This document shows positions 36,679-50,215 of a stretch of 64,000 nt of DNA, one piece after another. Position numbers and translations under genes: made by a program. Position 1 is the first letter of the stretch. Each line of letters starts with the position of its first letter. The stretch is from Liolophura sinensis (Eukaryota; Mollusca; Polyplacophora; Chitonida; Chitonidae), in assembly GCF_032854445.1 (NCBI RefSeq), contig NC_088300.1:43395682-43459681 (forward strand), in the 5' to 3' direction. The notes beneath the pieces are model-generated. The model was not told where the DNA came from. It worked only from the letters and a program-made list of their open reading frames with translations, and made no database searches.

Positions 36679-38514
36679 CCGCAGCACCTCTCCCTCTCTC
36701 TCAAGATACACTGACGTGGGAACTTCAGGTTAAACCACATCAATATCGTGAGAAGACATAGCTCATTTCGACAGCTTCAAAAGAAATACACAAAGATGTA
36801 TTCGCGCTAAACGTTGGGAATAATTTATTACTTTGTTTCCTAGAACTTCTTCGGTTTATTAAAATTAGTGAAATATATAGTTTTACAAACCTGTAGAATG
36901 AAGAGTTCACCAGAAGGAAGAACTCGCGCCGAACAATCGAGCTACGATGTAAATTCTCGCCTCGGCTTCGGATTATAAGCTTTGTGAACATTCCCGTTTT
37001 TCGACCTCCGCGGACATTGCCTGGCAGGGAGCCTCCCGACAGCTTATCACCCTCAGCCCAAGGTGAGAAAAATGACTTATCTAAAGTCATCTATCAAGAA
37101 ACATACCTTTTTTCGGAAAAGAATATGATATGACTTCTTTGCAGATCCGCCGTTTTTAGGTTCAAATTTAAGTGCTATATCAGTTATGTGGATGACAGCA
37201 CACATTATTCACGATATCTAAGACACGATATTGGGCAAGGCATGACATCGCATTATGCGCAATACGGACAAAAATGTTACTGATTAAGAGACGGGCCTTA
37301 CGCAAAGTCAGAAGTGCAATTTACGATTTTACAGCGTGTTTGAAGCCAATAAACTTTAATGAACTTTCAATAAATCTAATTTTTCGGGTCGCGAGAGTGT
37401 TTACAGACAGAAACATATGTCATCAGTTCTTTCATAACTTTATACTAGTACAGAAACGCTGAAGATGTATGTTACAACCCAGATGGTGTTGATATCGATA
37501 AGGCTCCATGTATAAGACGCTAAGTGTGCAGCATTTAGCGTAAACTATTTTTAGCGTCCCCAGTGAAGTGTTATTGTACCATGATTAAGTTTCTTTCGAT
37601 GAGATAGCAGTGCCTTGGCTTCCTGTATCCTGAGTTGAAAATAATGAATTATTTTACAGCTGCTGTACCTAATACACGTATACCTAATGAGTGCGAAGGG
37701 TTCTGTGTGGAACAAGTCATCTGTCCATATAGGTAGACAATTTTAAACGCAGCCATTTTGTTTCTGTTTCAAGAAGACAACAATCTCGGGTCATTTAATG
37801 TTACGTGGCGCGAGTGATTTCATTTCGTTCGGTAACAGTAGTTTTCTCGCTGGTCTTGCATGTAAACAAGCGTAAATTCGCAGTAGCTGCAACATCCACG
37901 CAAAGGACCATCGTTTAGCGAATAGCTCAAGTCACAAGATGGAATGTCAAATCTGACGGTTGGACAGACTGACAAAAAAAACGGACAGAACGACTTTGAC
38001 CTGTTGGTGCAGCCTTAAATAGTGACCTAGTTATGCAGCTTAGAAAGAATACAGATTTTCTCTTCAGGATTTAAAAAGACGGTCAAACGGATAAAATCCT
38101 GAGTACACAATATGCTGCTTGATGAGTAAACTTCACTGTTGTTTATTGTCCATTGTCCACCATTGCCGTGCAGTGGAGAATAACGTCCAATTAAACACAG
38201 TACATTCATTTCAATTATCTTGTTCTAGTTTGGCGTGATAAATTTATATAAATTATGTTCGTTAAGTTCAGTACATTTGATTTAATACATTCCTTTTATG
38301 CGAATATCTTTGTGCAGTGGTGCACATTTAATTGATACGAATTATCTTTGTCTAGGACATTTAAATGAGACGAAGTGTCTGTTAGGTTCAACAGTTTCTA
38401 TTTCTAAGAATTGTCTTCATCCATATCAGCCCATATAACTACTGTGAATTGTCGCCCCCCCCCCTCCCCAACCTTCCCCAAAGTACTGTCATAATGTTTA
38501 ACTTATACCCCAGT

Positions 38515-38760
38515 TGTAAAACCATATGACCAAGCCAGTTTTAAACCAGTTTAGGGATTTAAGCCGGTTTAGTCATTACGACGTCATCCTGACCTCCATG
38601 CACACGGACATTTAATCCAGTTACCGTTCACACGGCATAGATAAACCGGCTCAAGCTCAAAAACTGGCTTAAAACCAACTTCGCTAACTGGGACAAATAA
38701 ACCGGATTAAATATCCCCATTTTGCGTTCCCACGTGCGACCATATGAACTTGGTATATGT
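38515..38760. repeat. Cluster of palindromic TTAAACCGGTTTA-like motifs
   Basis: Within 245 bases there are at least six variants in both orientations: ttaaaccagttta, ttaagccggttta, ttaatccagtta, ataaaccggctca, aactggcttaa and ataaaccggatta. 'accatatga' occurs near both edges (38521 and 38749). Arms such as agccagtttt and aaaactggct are exact complements. It is probably a foldback-type short DNA element. Confidence 0.55.
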
Positions 38761-41700
38761 TCAGTTTAGCAATGAAAGATCCCTGATCTACTTCTAGTTC
38801 AGTGGAAAAGTTGTTTGTTTTCAATTTCTGTTTACATTAGTTTCACCTTAATGTATGGGATTATTGAAACCTTTCTTCTCAAGCAAATATAGAGAAAAAT
38901 GCTACATTTCCTTTGGAAAAGCATATCTTCTCCACAAGGCTATAAAAAAAATAGGTTATTATTTTACACTACATACACAAGTCAGTATTTACATTCATTT
39001 TCTTTCGTTTGTCGTGACGAAAACGCATTAATACACAAGATTTTAGTGCAAAAAGTGGCCTTCCGGCGCACTGCATCTGTAAACTGTTTGACGATAAATG
39101 CAGACAGCCATATCTCTTTTGCATGTATATACTGGCGTGGGTGTCAGGACAGCGTGGATTTGTTAGACAGAGATGGATTCGATTACACAGCCTTTCCTCT
39201 AACATGTATTGTGCATTTCTGCCGCACGTGAACTATTAGTTACGTACCATTAGCCAGTCAGCACGTAATATTGTAAGCGATATCAGATATTCTCAAAGAT
39301 TGCCTAAATGCTTTGCTCTTTATTTTCATAATGCTATAACGATCAGTTCACAATTGTGATTTACGTCTTTAATACTTTATTTAATTTAGAGCACATTTTA
39401 ACAGGAGACCCCCATATAGATTTAAAAGCTACCGGTACAGAGGTCTTTTCTGACTTGTGGACTGACGGTCTAACATTTTATCCGCTTAAAGCAAAAAATC
39501 TATGCGTCGAAACAGATATTCATACCCCAGCCGGCCGATGGAGATATTATTAACACATACTTCAGTCGGATTTTTGGGAGGTTTTTAAATGCAACATTCC
39601 TGGATACACGCTAATGTGGTGACTGGATAAAACTGGCACAAAAGCAATTAACATAAACAGTATATCTTCAACAATGCGCGTTTGTGTACATGTAGCATCA
39701 ATCAACAATTTAAACAATCAACGAAGTTCCACTGGGTCACCGGCTAAAATAAATGTATAATTATGCGGTATTCCTGGGCATTTTGGTGGATTGATCTGAA
39801 CGTTGCACGGCCCTCGGTGAGTATGTTTTATCCCAATTGACAAAGAACCCGGGAACCTCATGAGACTGGTGGCTATATTTTCACCTCATACTTTTTTGGG
39901 ACGTAAAAATAATTCTGCTGAAGATTAAAGTTAATACATTTCTCATTTGTGACGCCTACACCACCACTTCAAGTATTATAATAGATCTCGAATGCAATAA
40001 AAATATACTTAAAAAATGAGTGTTTTGAAGGTAGTTTTAGAATCGACATAGCGCGGTTTATCTGGTGGAATGGCTTTACGAGCAAGTGAACTAACAATTC
40101 GGATAATTACAGAAAGGGGAGATAAGCGTGTGTCGGTTAAAGTACCCATGCTCACAAATAGTTAAGTGAGACAACAGGTGTTCATTTCTCGGTTTAATAC
40201 TTTCCTCAGGTGTCAGCGGGCTGCTGCATCGCTCCGGGACTAATACGCTGAGACGTGCCACATCTGACATCCCTCATTTAAAACAATTATTCGGGGTAAA
40301 TTATTCACGCTCCTGTGAAAGTGAGAACAATCCTTTCGGTCTTTATTCAGTTCGTGTTCACACCTACAGTTAGAACCCTTGTCTCGTCCAATTTATAATT
40401 GCAGACCACTGAAGGAGATAATTTATGCTTTGTTAAAGACAAGCTTGTATGTTATAGCTAACAGTGTTAGGGACAGAAAAGAGTGCAAATCGCTGTGTAA
40501 ACCTACATTTCGCATAGATAAACTCAGAATATGATAAAAACGAAAACAAAACAATAGTATCTGCCGTGATAACTTCACTTACTATTAACCACGACGCACA
40601 AGTGGTGTGGGTTCTATCCCAGCCTTGGGAAGGGATTTTGTAGATTACCTCGCTCTCACTGTTCGTAGGGGCCTTCGTGAAAAGATGCGATCGACTCTTT
40701 TCACAGTTTGCTCAATCTTCTACCAACATGGCCTGCAAGCTTGTACGTTACACTTGGGAAAGTTCGCCTTTAACTTGCCCAAGGTGTTTTTTTGCAATAC
40801 GTCTACCTTTGAAAACCGACTCAGAGAAAACCCGTTGTTATGTGATATTAGAATTGTGTATTAGACTGTCACTAAGCAGTCATTTGGTATGTCGATCAAT
40901 TTTTTTAATTCCTGGGTATTTTATCCTGCGCCTACTATCCCTTACAACATTTACGCTTTAAGGGAATTTATGCTTGTTATTTTCATGGCTTGCTTCCAAA
41001 GACACTAGATATTGCGCGCTTATATCAGTATACATCTTTCTGTACTATTACATGTGTTAATTATCCTCTTGGCTGGAAGTGATTTAATAAAGGATTTGTT
41101 GACAGTTTGTTAATTTTAATGACTGGGTTTGTCACGATGGATTAAATGTTATATAATTTAGCTGTGGCCAGCCCCTGGAACTCGTTGTTTACAGACTTTT
41201 TTTACGTTTATTACAAGAAGCACACATTAAGACAATGGCTGTATTATGTATACTGTAAGAATATAATAATGCTGCAAATAACATATATTAATTAGGCATC
41301 CCCTAAGAAATTAAAATACATTCATATAAAAAAGAAAGAAAATGCGTAGAAAGCATTGGCAGTCAAGTTCTCGCCAGAAAATGGTCAGTCATGTTGCAAA
41401 TATAAAAAATAAGGAAAGTTATTATACAAAATAGTTAGCTGATCGCATAAAAGTATGTGTTGCGGCCATAGTAGAGTGATTTACATTAATGGATAACTAT
41501 AAGAGTCTGTATAATAGTGGCCGCGTTTATATGTCCTCAACAAGACTTGCGTGCAGTCCGCTGTGTGGTGGCAACATGCGCTGCCTTTCATTGTCATAAT
41601 GATTGCATTCAAGTAGGTTTATGGTTATACATTTGTTTGTTCATTTAAGTAAGAGTTAGAAATTGTACAGATCCTGGGATAATAAACAAACTAACCGCGC

Positions 41701-43730
41701 AAAACATTTGACAATCATGACGCAAAGTACCCGCAGAAGCCTAAACAGAGCTGGATTTGAACTCGCAACCTCATGGGTCAAAGACCATTGTTTTGTCCGT
41801 GTGTGTCCCCTAGAGCTGTTTACAGGTACAGGAGTGTATGCATTCGTCTACATTTGAACTATTCACACAATTCTTCCTTAACCCTTGCTCTGTCTATTGT
41901 TATACATTTGTAGTTCGGAAAAACATAAGTACATAGGGTTTTTATTTCGAAAGGTAGCCTCGGGCCGCACAAGGCTGCTTCAAAGGGACATTCATAATAA
42001 TAATCTAACATCTGCAGATAAAAGCATAAACATATGTTTGCCAATAAAACATCATATCACACAATCCTGTTTCAATATAATGATTTTTTCTTACTTTTCA
42101 TTATGAAATTTTCCACGTAGGCCTACTTTGTTTGAGATTGCTATGTGTATTAGGTTATTCATTTTTTCCCGTCATATATTTGTCGTGTTTAACGCCGCAT
42201 TAAAGAATTCATTTTGTTATATGGTGGTCAGGCTTATGGGCGGAGCCAAAGTTCACCGAGTAATCGCCCCTGTTCACAACGTACCCTGCAATTCTGTTGA
42301 CTTAAACCCGCTGACAAAGTAACGAAAGTTGAATTCGATCACGCAACCTCACTTGTCAAGGGCCTGATAGTTGCAGCAAGCAAGTGCCTTATAGACCGTC
42401 TTAAAGTTAACGAGGACATCGCATTTAACACTTTCTTAAAAAGTTTCTTACTAAAAATTTTATCAACAGCTGCAGGAGATAAGGTAAAAGTTTGGTTGAC
42501 ATTTATCAAGACCTCAGACAGTTTTGCTCAAGTGTTTTACAAACCATTTAACTAAGTCATTTCACTTGCTTAGCTTAAAACGCAAAACACTTTTCAAATA
42601 CACTTGTCCGGGTAACTGATAGCAACGGAATCCATTACATAAAAGCCTCAGGACATAGATAAATTCCAGAATAAGAATATTTATAAGGGAGACTACCGGT
42701 ATCAATCTGGAAACCCAAATTAAAGTGCATATATATTCTCTCCCCTGAATTATGAGATGGCAATTCTTTGTACACAAAAGACAGTCATAAGCAAGATGAA
42801 CACGTTCAAATTACTTGTATTATTCTGAGAGCAATTGTGTCGCCGGTGGATCGGCTGCATCTAGCTACAATGTTGCGTAAAAAACAAGATCAAACGTCAT
42901 ACTCTTAAACCAAAAGCAAGAATGAAAAATTTGAATAATAAAATTGGATATATAATACATCATCAACTGAGAAATTAGATAGGTTTCTAGTGTACCTAGG
43001 GAGTTATTCAATAGTTCCTGTAACTTAATTACTTAATTTGTTCTTGTTGTAGAAAAACAAGATTGAGGGAGTCGCAAATGGTTGAAATCATCCTATTTTA
43101 GCACCTGAAATGTTCTATTCGTACAGAAAAGTTCACTTCATAAAAGTCCATCAAAAACAGCATCGAGACGATGTATCAATTGAAAGCCGCAACAAAGGCA
43201 AAGTGAATTCCCCGGAATAAACTGCAATTGTCCAAAATCAGAATTACAAGTACCGATATTAAATCTGTGGTATCGTAACCATAAATATTATAAGAGGCGA
43301 AAATTGTTTTTACCTCATATTTTCGATCTTTCCGCCGTTCCTGTCTTTAGACCGGCCCTCTTTTTTTCATTTTCGCTTACCCCTCACAAGCCCTCCGCTT
43401 CTCGGTATATATGAACACCTATATTTACTCTGTTCACATAATGTCCTTGCGTTTCAAACAGGAATATACGTTCTCTTTTGTTGTTTAGGTCATCTATACT
43501 CAGGTAAAAACCAGATCCACACTAACATCTACACAAATGCTAGTACTCAGTCCGGCGAAACCGTATGTCAACAGCGTATGCCTTGGGTACAAATTGGTAT
43601 GGGTACAAATTGTGCCACCCTTTTTTTTGCTCACTATATACCTATTCTTATATGAATACGACTGTATACAGAAACTATTAAGAAGTAATCCCCAGCAGGC
43701 CCCATCTTTCTCATTCACTAAACGGTATAT
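38761..43730. other. Long non-coding stretch
   Basis: No convincing exon. The plus-strand frames 38899-39231 and 39356-39553 look slightly protein-like, and the second follows a fair acceptor, 'ttatttaatttag', at 39379-39391. They have no recognisable domain. tRNA-like B-box remnants (minus strand near 41757 and 42332) suggest very old SINE heads. Confidence 0.35.
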
Positions 43731-43997
43731 TTTATTTATTGATTTGTTTGAATGGTGTTTTACGCCGTACTCAAAAATATTTCATTTATACGACGGCGCC
43801 AGCATTATGGTGGGAGGAAACGTGGCAGAGCCCGGGGTAAACCCACGACAATCCGCAGGTTGCTGAAAAACCTTCCCACGTACGACGTTACAGGAAGCCA
43901 GCATGATCTGGACTTGAACTCGTAGCAACCGCATTGGTGAGAGGCTCCTGGTTCAATGCGCTGTGCTGGCGTGTTAACCCCCTCGGACGGCGCCTCT
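43731..43997 (-). mobile_element. SINE family A, full length
   Basis: The minus-strand order is complete: head (gaggcgccgtcc, ggggttaacacgccagcaca), 'cctctcaccaatgcggttgc', B-box-like 'cgagttcaagtccag', body ('ggtttttcagcaacctgcgg', 'gtcgtgggtttaccccgggc', 'cctcccaccataatgctggc'), 3' module ('aatgaaatatttttgagtac', 'ggcgtaaaacaccattc') and (aaat)n tail. Confidence 0.88.
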
Positions 43998-44599
43998 AAA
44001 CTGTGTATGGACGATCTGCTAGCTTTAAATAATCCATATATAACAAAGGCTGTGAGAGATGTATATCCACCTTTGCTGGACTTACAGGAAACCACAGGAC
44101 TCACAAGGTGTCTGTCTGGATTTATATTTGTACAAAGACCGAAGGGGTTTCCCATCTTGCAGGCTTTACGAGAAGAGCGACATTTTCAGTTTTAACAATG
44201 TAAATTATCCTTACTTTCACAGAAATATATCAAAGGGTCGTGCACATTTCTTGCCTTGTACCGTTTGTAAGATCCTGCGTGTAGTGAGAAGATTTTATTC
44301 AACCTGACAAGTTATTAATTCATTCACTAGTGTGTCAAGGTTATTCAATCAAACACCATCACTCAAAGTTTTGAAAGTTTTACAATGGGTATAATTCTGT
44401 TGTAAGTAAGTATGTACAAAGCGTCCAGAATCTCTGGCACCCTGCTTCATGAGTCATGCCTCATTCCACTTAACTCGGGGCAAGGGGTCATATTTATCGT
44501 GTTGAGCTGGATGGCCACATTGGAACAGCTGCAATCCAAGCGCAGCTGAGACACGTATTTCATTATAGACAACTTCTATTCTAGCATGGTACACAACTT

Positions 44600-44850
44600 G
44601 AACATTGATTTCACTCATTCGCCTGGAACATACCGTGTGCCTTTCCAACATCATTGAAAACTGTTGTCTGCTTCTCTTACGTGATTGAATAATAATTTAT
44701 AATTCCGTACTTTATATACTTTCTTAGTTCCTTGGTGGTTTGTGTCAAAGGTCGTTATGGAAATTAGGATTGCTATTATTGACCTCCATATTGGTTGAGG
44801 GCTGGTATATGAATGTCGGTTTCGACGCATAGATTCAACTTCAACGTTAT
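44600..44850 (+). repeat. Dispersed repeat, family 'tatatgaatgtcggttt'
   Basis: It contains 'catcattgaaaactgttgtc', 'gcttctcttacgtg' and 'ggctggtatatgaatgtcgg', aligning with 54056-54270 inside the retrotransposon's right LTR. Shorter pieces lie at 49230-49320 and 57835-57945. There are no open frames or terminal repeats, so the class is unknown. Confidence 0.6.
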
Positions 44851-47800
44851 CCCAGAATCTTTGGAATATAGCTTTTAACTGAATAAACATGAACTTAAGA
44901 CGTCACTTGAAGATGGGCTTCGGGAAACAGCAATAATATTGACAACTATTTACAGCTGAAATTTCAAGCTGTTTAGTTAATATGTTACCAAGGCCAATTC
45001 CTGAAGTCGAACTAGCAACTGGCTTACTCTAAAAAATGTCTTTTTTCCCTACTTTTAAATATCACTGTCTTCATTTTGGAGACTTTGTCTACAAGGGTAT
45101 ATTTGATTCTGTTAAAACTGAATTAAATAAATAATAATTTCATTACTTATCTGATTTCTACTAACCCCATGCTCCCCGTATGCATTAAGGCAGTTCGTTA
45201 AAATTAGGTAAATAAACTTAGAGAACAAGTCCATTTGAAAGCCGTCGAGAGTGAGATATAGCTCTTTAATAACGTGGTCCTATGGATTGGTGCAATCGAA
45301 GACTCGAGGACTTATTTATTGAAATAACGAGCGATGGTCTTTGGCCTAAAATGCAACCGATAGCCTGAGGATAAATACATCTACGTATGTTTACACTTAA
45401 AGTAAAAGAAAGCTAAAATATGAAGAAAAGAAAGACAGCTGAAAACTATGCGTAAAAATACTTTCATTTATTCGTTTTAGATTTTTAGAAGAGTGTTCAA
45501 AGGCATTGAAATAGTCGAATCCCAGCATGGACTTTATGAGAAATCTAAGATCATCAGCTTTTTTCCTCATCTTCACCAGAAAGAAGGAATTTTTGAGAAC
45601 ATTATTTCAATAATCTTTTACTTACGGGTAAAGAGAGTAATTCCAACATTCCGTGTCGGGATTACAGTTGGAAAAACTTCCTGTGACGTCCGAGTTCTAA
45701 ACACGGATGGTATGGTCCATAAAGCACACCTTAGAATTCAAACAGGTGAACGCCTTTAACTCTCTTCACAAAAGTAGGAATAAAATAAATGAAAGTGTCC
45801 TTCTGTATAGGCTAAGGTGGTCTGTTAAATGATGCCTACTTCGAGATTCAGAGGTTTTTTTCTTTTAAAGCACACAAATCAACTCGTAATGGTACAGCCA
45901 ACTATTGTACAATGGTCACGCCAAAGCATACTATACTAATTACGACGGTAAGGCACCTGCGGAACTATGAAGGCGGTTTTAAATTACAGGTAAGATATAA
46001 CAATAGGGTGATTAATAAATAGGCAGGTGGTGAGTCGCTAGGACAGACAACCAGTGAATTGTCGTCTGACCTCAAGACTGATTGACACCAGGTGACACAT
46101 TTTGCCTTCGTCTCGCACGGCAGTACAAGTGGACAAAAAAGACATCCGTATCCAAAGTAAGGAACCATGTGATGACCAACCGACATAAATCAATGCCGCG
46201 ATGACAGTGTTACGACTGAAGGTTATTGTGTCTCTAGACTTTTTTGTCAAGTTCACTTATACGAAAAACTGCTAATTCGATCAGATGCATTTGCAGGCAG
46301 TTTGTAAACTGATAGCTATGGGGCTTACGTTTTCGCGTTAATGGTAGAAGATTTTTAAAGTTATTTGAGACAGAACCCAATCTTAAGATTTGCCTGACGT
46401 GACAGAATCAAAAGACCTGGTAGGGTAAGGCGGAGAATCGACTCCTGAGAAGTACAATAAGAAAGTGCAAATTTCGAAATGGCTGCACATCTGTAAATTT
46501 CCAAATCAGACGAATAAATCTTGGTAGAAGCACCCATAAAAGTTATATGGCCATAAAACAAATGGATACATAGTAATAATAATGCAATCTCGATCAGAAG
46601 TGCCAATTTTTCGTTTAAACCAGACATTGTGTTTTAATTTACAGTATGAAGATCAACGTTAAGCAGAAAAAATATCTTTACTGAGACTTTCATGTGTGTA
46701 TTTCTACGTGCTGTCAAAGTTTCGGTTTTGGTTAACGTTTGTCTTAATATGTAAAACATAAACTTTATAATGTGATCAGTTTTTGTCATATTTTAGCAAG
46801 TCTAAAATCAGTATTTCTGCGATGATCTGTCATGCAGCAAAATTAACGAAGTCCCTGTTGAGAACAGGCTGCACCTCGAAGAAGAGTACAAGTCATTGTT
46901 GGTCATTTTTTTCCTTTGGAAACATGCTTTTTTGTGAGTAAAGATAAAGCCATCTTGCATCACATAAATTTTATCATGAATTAGAATGGATAAAATGGAT
47001 AAGCAGTGGTATTACGTAACATTTGGCAACTATAGCGTAATCATGCGTGCATCCTGGTTGAGAGCAAGTGTGGTCCTCTAGCTATCATTAACATTAGCAT
47101 GTTATGCGTAGCGGAAGCATAAGGCTGAAAGATACATTTGTTATATATTCATTTAGTTGATTTGTACATAACTGTGCGCTCATGAATTTTTCAGAAAGTT
47201 ACATTAGTGGTTCAGTCATTGTTACAATTCTACAGTGTCTTATGCAAGAGAAAAGATATTTCAGTGTGACTGAAGCCGACTACAATTTTTCGATTTTATG
47301 AACGAGACATCCCTTCACTGAATGTTTCGAGCTTTACAAATCACATGCTTGCCATAGTCACTGCATTTGTCAGTTTCGCCATTCGAGGTTCGCAGTTTCT
47401 CGCAGTGCGGCTGATTCCCTGCCTGACCATATCAGGTCCTTTGGTAACATCGAACAAGGAAAACCGCGTAAACTCGCAACAGACCGACAGAGAGACAGAC
47501 AGACAGACAGGAGGAGTTCATGAAAAAGAATATGAAGTTGATGAGATCTTTGTCGGCGTTTGGGAATCTCCCATCCTTATCTTTCTCAGAGGCAGTCTCT
47601 ATTATGTTGTCTATATCACAACGCCACGTGATTTCACCGGTCGACGGAAGATGGATATAACGCCCTCTGATAGGCTGATAATACACCATGCACGTTGACC
47701 AAGCCGGCTGTGTTGAAGATCGGGTAGTCCATTTCAGACAACACTAAAGGCCAGAACCATATTGGAGGTTTCCGGTCCGGCAATAATCGACAAACAGTTT

Positions 47801-47901
47801 CAACAAGTTCAGGTTCAACACAACCACCAAAGTACTAAGAAAGTATTTAAAATACAAAAGTAGCACGTAGTCATATAACGGTAGGCAATAGTTCTCCAAG
47901 A
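44851..47901. other. Non-coding stretch
   Basis: The plus-strand frame 45493-45759 follows an acceptor-like 'cgttttagatttttag' and ends in a normal stop, but has no recognisable domain. A short (gaca)n run lies at about 47483-47512. Nothing else is recognised. Confidence 0.35.
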
Positions 47902-48473
47902 TGCCGAAATTGATTGATGTTTTACGCCATACTTAAAATATTTCACTTATACGACATCGACTAGCTTTATGGTACGTGGAAACTGCGCAGAGCACGGAGG
48001 AAATAGAGGACCATCCTCAGGTTGCTGGCAGACCTTTCCACGTACCACTTACGACCCGATAGAAAGCCAGCCTGAGCTGGACTTGAACTCATAGCGATAG
48101 ACAGAATTATGAAACAATGCAAGTTAGATTCTGTTAACCCCTTCCATATTTATTCGTATGAAAGAAATATACTCTCTGTAAAATTTATGAAACTTTGGGT
48201 GAAGACGTTTATTTCATACGAATAAATATGGAAGGGGTTAACAGAATCTAACTTGCATTGTTTCATAATTCTGTCTATCGCTATGAGTTCAAGTCCAGCT
48301 CAGGCTGGTTTTCTATCGGGTCGTAAGTGGTATGTAGAAAGGTCTGCCAGCAACCTGAGGATGGTCCTCTATTTCCTCCGTGCTCTGCGCAGTTTCCACC
48401 CACCATAATGCTAGTCGACGTCGTATAAGTGAAATATTTTAAGTATGGCGTAAAACATCAATCAATTTCGGCA
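47902..48473. repeat. Near-perfect inverted repeat: 262-bp arms, 48-bp loop, carrying SINE family A
   Basis: The left arm 47902-48163 and right arm 48212-48473 are reverse complements with about seven mismatches and no net indel. The spacer is 48164-48211. The right arm reads as a family A SINE in plus orientation: head 'ggggttaacagaatctaac', B-box-like 'gagttcaagtccagctc', body 'ggtctgccagcaacctgagg', 3' module 'aagtgaaatattttaagta', end 'catcaatcaatttcgg'. The left arm is the same in minus orientation. A transcript would fold into a hairpin of about 260 bp. Confidence 0.95.
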
Positions 48474-49229
48474 CCTTGACGCACTAATTTTTATGGTAAT
48501 AAGTTTTGACATTGATTGAAATCGTACAAGATCCAGGTAAAGATCTAACAAACGTTACAAGAGGAGATATATACACTTTATACACGTCATATTCTTCACC
48601 CTTCGGTACATTGCTATGTAACTAAGCATAATCTCAATGCCAAAATTTAAACTATCTCTCTTGTTGTAAAAGGAAACAGTTTAAACAGTAACACACGTAA
48701 ACATTAACCGGATGCGGGAAGGAACAGTGAGCAGCATTCTCTTGATTCCTCTGATATGTTAAATTCTGGTTTCATTCCGGTTTTAAATACCGTACCAAAT
48801 CTGACACGAGACAGATCTGAATCCTTGTTGTCTGCTAATGGGCAGGAATGCAGACTTTAAGAGTAAGAAAAACGACTTCAGGCGACTTTCCAGAAAGATA
48901 TCCGTCTATGGCCTAGAGGGTGATAACAGAATGGAAACCAGAATCATACAATACATACATCACAGTGTAAATGCTTAGGCTCACAGTCTGAAATTATGAT
49001 ATCTATTTTTTTCGTCGGCAGAACAGGCCGAAAATATGACAGTGCTTCAGGAAGCAAACAGTTAAGATTAGATCAACTGTCTCATCCCAAGATGCATTTT
49101 AGAAACCTGAGACAGTTTTAATGAAGAATTGCACCGTGATTTTGCAATGTTGTAACATTAAGTTAAAACAATGACTTAATTTGTAACGCACTGTATATAC
49201 TGATTTGATTGTTAGTTCTTCAGTCAATA

Positions 49230-49320
49230 TAGTGTTGGACGTTATTTTGAAAATTGGCCTGTGATTATTAACCCTGGACGTAAATTATGGTTGACGAACG
49301 AATGTCTTTTTAGACGCCTA
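49230..49320 (+). repeat. Dispersed repeat fragment, family 'tatatgaatgtcggttt'
   Basis: 'tgttggacgttattttgaaa', 'gcctgtgattattaaccctg' and 'cgaatgtctttttagacgcc' align with 54179-54270 and 57860-57945. Confidence 0.5.
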
Positions 49321-49379
49321 CATTGGGAACCAAAAGTCATCTAAAATGAATTCTCTTATCTGAAAGGCCAGAACCTCGG

Positions 49380-49790
49380 GGGACTAGGTGACCACTGTAT
49401 CCTGGGCTGTTTGGCTAGGATGGTAGTTTTGCTGCCTAAAGACCCCAAGACTATACATGGCGTGTCGCCAACAGACCTGTTCATCCTGTCTTCCAACCAT
49501 AATTTTAGTTACTAAAGGTCGTCTAAAACGCATCATCTGCTATGTCATAGCAACCTACTTGACTGGTATGGTAGTTTTCTTGCTTCAAAACCCCAAAACT
49601 ACATACACTCAGGACCTCAAACTATATATACGTGCCGCCGAAAAATCTAGCTGTTTATCCTGCTTTGCTACCATGATTCAATTTCCAAAATTCTCCTAAA
49701 ACACGTCCGGCTATCTGAAGCGCTCGTGTACCTTCGCCTATTGAACTGGGATGGTAGTTCCTCTGCCAATCTATATTTTAACCACAAAAG
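49380..49790 (+). repeat. Degenerate long-period repeat, three units
   Basis: 'ggatggtagttttgctgcc', 'gtatggtagttttcttgc' and 'ggatggtagttcctctgcc' start three related blocks at about 49416, 49564 and 49749. Flanking shared words include 'accccaaga/accccaaaac', 'tcatcctg/ttatcctg' and 'cgtctaaaac/ctcctaaaac'. The period is roughly 150-185 bases. Confidence 0.5.
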
Positions 49791-49994
49791 CACAGACATA
49801 TCCAATAACATTTTATTAGTTACACAGTTACTCAAAGACAGAACACGGCTATACATGTATATGGTGACAGTAACCTCAGTAACCTTCAATAAATAACTGA
49901 GTAAAAAATTTATCCTGCGAAGGACCCACTAATTCAGATGCTCAAAGACGATCAAGAGAAATAACCTATTCACAAGACGCTTCAAACCATTTAG

Positions 49995-50115
49995 AGCGCA
50001 TGCGCCGCTCTCCACCCTCGCTTCACATCACTGCCACCACCGGCAAATTTTGTATAGAAATCTTGACCAACGCCGAGGTCACTTGTGTCACGGTAATCAG
50101 ACAGGAAGTGATGCC
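49995..50115 (+). repeat. Dispersed repeat related to the 2.6-3.0 kb element
   Basis: 'gcatgcgccgctctccaccc', 'cttcacatcactgccaccac' and 'gaggtcacttgtgtcacggt', ending 'agacaggaagtgatgcc', match the reverse complement of 2878-2990. Confidence 0.6.
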
Positions 50116-50215
50116 AGGAAACATTAAAACTCTTTCTACACAATTGTATTCAATATACTGATTACTCTTACAAACCCCATCTTTAAACATTGTATCCTGT
50201 TTTTTTATTTGTCAT

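Noticed and set aside
47345-47698. Plus-strand frame of 117 codons with a hydrophobic start
   Set aside because: It includes the (gaca)n run as a TDRETDRQT repeat and is opposed by another frame on the minus strand. No family resemblance.
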